From: Bacteroidota bacterium
GTDB lineage: Bacteria > Bacteroidota > Bacteroidia > B-17B0 > B-17BO
NCBI GenBank assembly: GCA_025356715.1
Contig: JANXRU010000074.1
Span: forward strand, 1-16,382
Direction of reading: 5' to 3'
Length of the DNA stretch: 16,382 bases
Shown: piece by piece, positions 14,972-16,382 of the stretch
How the letters are laid out: each line of letters opens with the position of its first letter
Position numbering within the stretch: position 1 is the stretch's first letter
Notes under the pieces: generated by a model
Databases searched by the model: none
Told to the model about the DNA's origin: nothing
Seen by the model: the letters and a program-made list of their open reading frames with translations, nothing else
Translations under genes and position numbers: made by a program

Positions 14972-15489
14972 TGTCTTTTATAAATAACATAGCAAATTGG
15001 TTACTAGCATCAAAGGAATCTCCTAAGAGTAACAAGCAATTTTTAAATTGGAATCAACTTTCTAATGTATTACTAATTATTTACGAAAATCAAATTACGG
15101 ATTGCTCAGAATTCATGTCTGCTTGCAAAAAAGATAACATAACTGTTCATGTAGCCCTTGTTTATGAAGGTAAAGCTGAGCAAGCTCCTAAACCAAATTT
15201 TAGCCATACGTTATTAGATAAAAAACAATTCAATTTTTTTGGATTACCTAAGGAGCATATTTTATCCCATCTAAATTCAATGCCTTTTGACGCATTGATT
15301 AATTTAGGCAATTCTCAACAAATAAAAGCTTTAGCATTAAGTAAATTAATTTTGAGTAAATGTAAAATAGCTAATTTTCAAAATCCTAATTTTGAGATTA
15401 CGATAAATGACGATAAATTAATGAAGAGTTCTGATTACTTAAAACAAGTAATAGTATATTTGAATATGATTAAAACAACAAACAACTAA
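14971..15489 (+). CDS. DUF6913-like protein of unknown function
   Basis: The 172-residue cytoplasmic protein has no signal peptide or membrane helix. It shows alternating strands and helices: LSNVLLIIYEN at 30-40, ITVHVALVYEG at 57-67, the patch FSHTLLDKKQFNFFGLP at 77-93, and PFDALINLGN at 105-114, where a strand is followed by a helix. This resembles the DUF6913 proteins found beside dapA in Flavobacteria, which have no known function. It is linked on both sides by TAATG overlaps: its ATG starts on the last base of the mazG stop, and its own stop overlaps the dapA start. The coupling implies equal expression with dapA, but a role in lysine or peptidoglycan synthesis is only an inference. 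Confidence 0.75.
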   Translation: MSFINNIANWLLASKESPKSNKQFLNWNQLSNVLLIIYENQITDCSEFMSACKKDNITVHVALVYEGKAEQAPKPNFSHTLLDKKQFNFFGLPKEHILSHLNSMPFDALINLGNSQQIKALALSKLILSKCKIANFQNPNFEITINDDKLMKSSDYLKQVIVYLNMIKTTNN

Positions 15490-16367
15490 TGGCAAAAGCA
15501 GTAAATTTTACAGGAACAGGTGTGGCTATCGTTACACCATTTACAAAATCAGGAGAGGTTGATTATCCAGCTTTAACTAAATTAATTGAACACCTTATAA
15601 AGGGAAGAGTTGAGTACATTGTTGTGTTAGGAACAACTGGAGAAACAGCTACTTTATCTAAAGACGAAAAACAACAAGTGATTTCGCATATTGTTAAGAT
15701 AACTAATAAGCGCATTCCTTTAGTTTTAGGCGTTGGTGGAAACAATACAGCCGAATTAGTTGAGCAATTAAAGAAGAATGATTTATCTGCATTTTCAGCG
15801 ATATTATCTGTATCTCCTTATTACAATAAACCATCGCAAGAAGGCATTTACCAACATTATAAAGCACTTTCAAAAGCAAGCCCGTTACCCATTATTTTAT
15901 ATAATGTGCCAGGAAGAACAGCGTCAAACATAGCATGGGAAACAACCATTCGATTAGCAAAAGAATTTAAAAACATCATTGCCATTAAAGAAGCAAGTGG
16001 GAATATAGAGCAATGCATGAAAATCATTAAACATCGCCCAGATAATTTTTTAATTATTAGTGGGGATGATTCGTTGACTTTACCTTTAATTGCATGTGGT
16101 GCAGATGGAGTTATATCTGTTGTAGCAAATGCGTATCCTAAAGATTTTAGTGATATGGTTCGTTTTGCTTTGGTTCACGATTTAAAATCAGCACAAAAAT
16201 TACATTACAAAATGATAGATATCACTGAACAATTATTTGCTGATGGAAACCCAGGTGGTGTAAAAGTGGTATTAGATTTTAAAAAAATAACCAAGCCTTA
16301 TGTACGTTTGCCTTTGGTAGAGCCTAATGATAGTGTAAAAGTAAGGTTAAAGAAATTAGCGTATTAA
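15489..16367 (+). CDS. dapA: 4-hydroxy-tetrahydrodipicolinate synthase
   Basis: The 292-residue TIM-barrel lyase condenses pyruvate with aspartate semialdehyde, the first committed step to diaminopimelate and lysine, needed for peptidoglycan. The key residues are present: GTTGET at 48-53 (Thr49-Thr50 of the proton relay), YYNKP at 111-115 (Tyr111), YNVPGRT at 138-144 (Tyr138, Arg143), and the Schiff-base Lys167 in IAIKEASGN. Length is normal. The ATG overlaps the preceding stop by one base (TAATG), making it the third gene of a coupled mazG-DUF6913-dapA unit. After the stop only 15 nt remain, with no terminator seen. The tail past residue 250 (FADGNPGGVK) fits family members. Confidence 0.97.
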   Translation: MAKAVNFTGTGVAIVTPFTKSGEVDYPALTKLIEHLIKGRVEYIVVLGTTGETATLSKDEKQQVISHIVKITNKRIPLVLGVGGNNTAELVEQLKKNDLSAFSAILSVSPYYNKPSQEGIYQHYKALSKASPLPIILYNVPGRTASNIAWETTIRLAKEFKNIIAIKEASGNIEQCMKIIKHRPDNFLIISGDDSLTLPLIACGADGVISVVANAYPKDFSDMVRFALVHDLKSAQKLHYKMIDITEQLFADGNPGGVKVVLDFKKITKPYVRLPLVEPNDSVKVRLKKLAY

Positions 16368-16382
16368 AAAATAGTAATCATA

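Overview
The window is an AT-rich stretch of about 16.4 kb that looks like ordinary chromosome from a member of the Bacteroidota (Flavobacteriia- or Sphingobacteriia-like). The evidence is the gene families (a Bacteroidetes-type outer-membrane barrel, a lipoprotein with an Ser/Lys/Glu stretch after its lipid cysteine, a TilS-UbiA-Maf cluster, a DUF6913-like gene beside dapA), promoter boxes resembling TAnnTTTG, A-rich leaders and the near absence of Shine-Dalgarno sites. No rRNA, tRNA, CRISPR array, transposase or phage gene was seen. The longest stretch without a gene is about 140 bp.

Region 1 (1-4879, all minus strand) is the end of a surface-polysaccharide locus. In transcription order it holds a Gfo/Idh/MocA oxidoreductase, a lipoprotein, a polyprenyl-phosphate sugar-1-phosphate transferase, dTDP-glucose 4,6-dehydratase (rfbB) and the N-terminal third of an MBOAT acyltransferase cut by the left edge. 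Together they suggest modified-sugar synthesis, priming on undecaprenyl phosphate and O-acylation of an exopolysaccharide or O-antigen. rfbA, rfbC and rfbD are not in view.

Region 2 (4987-8944) is a mixed block. It contains pcm (protein-L-isoaspartate methyltransferase), diverging from the oxidoreductase; a probably abundant outer-membrane barrel protein with its own promoter and a strong terminator; a small secreted protein of unknown function; a convergent EamA-type permease; and a BtuF-like metal or cobalamin binding protein that has no signal peptide.

Region 3 (9085-12019, minus strand) is a compact tilS-ubiA-maf cluster joining tRNA-Ile lysidinylation, a membrane prenyltransferase of the geranylgeranylglyceryl-phosphate type, and a house-cleaning nucleotide pyrophosphatase.

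Region 4 (12041-16367, plus strand) holds a DUF1801/YdeI fusion, kynurenine 3-monooxygenase (kmo), then mazG, a DUF6913-like gene and dapA. The last three are joined by one-base stop/start overlaps and are probably translationally coupled. A GC-richer imperfect inverted repeat between kmo and mazG looks like a dispersed Bacteroidetes intergenic repeat.

No clearly new multi-gene system was found. The points most worth checking are the intergenic repeat, the palindrome on the porin-like promoter, the leaderless binding protein, the archaeal-lipid-type UbiA and the lipoprotein embedded in the polysaccharide operon.
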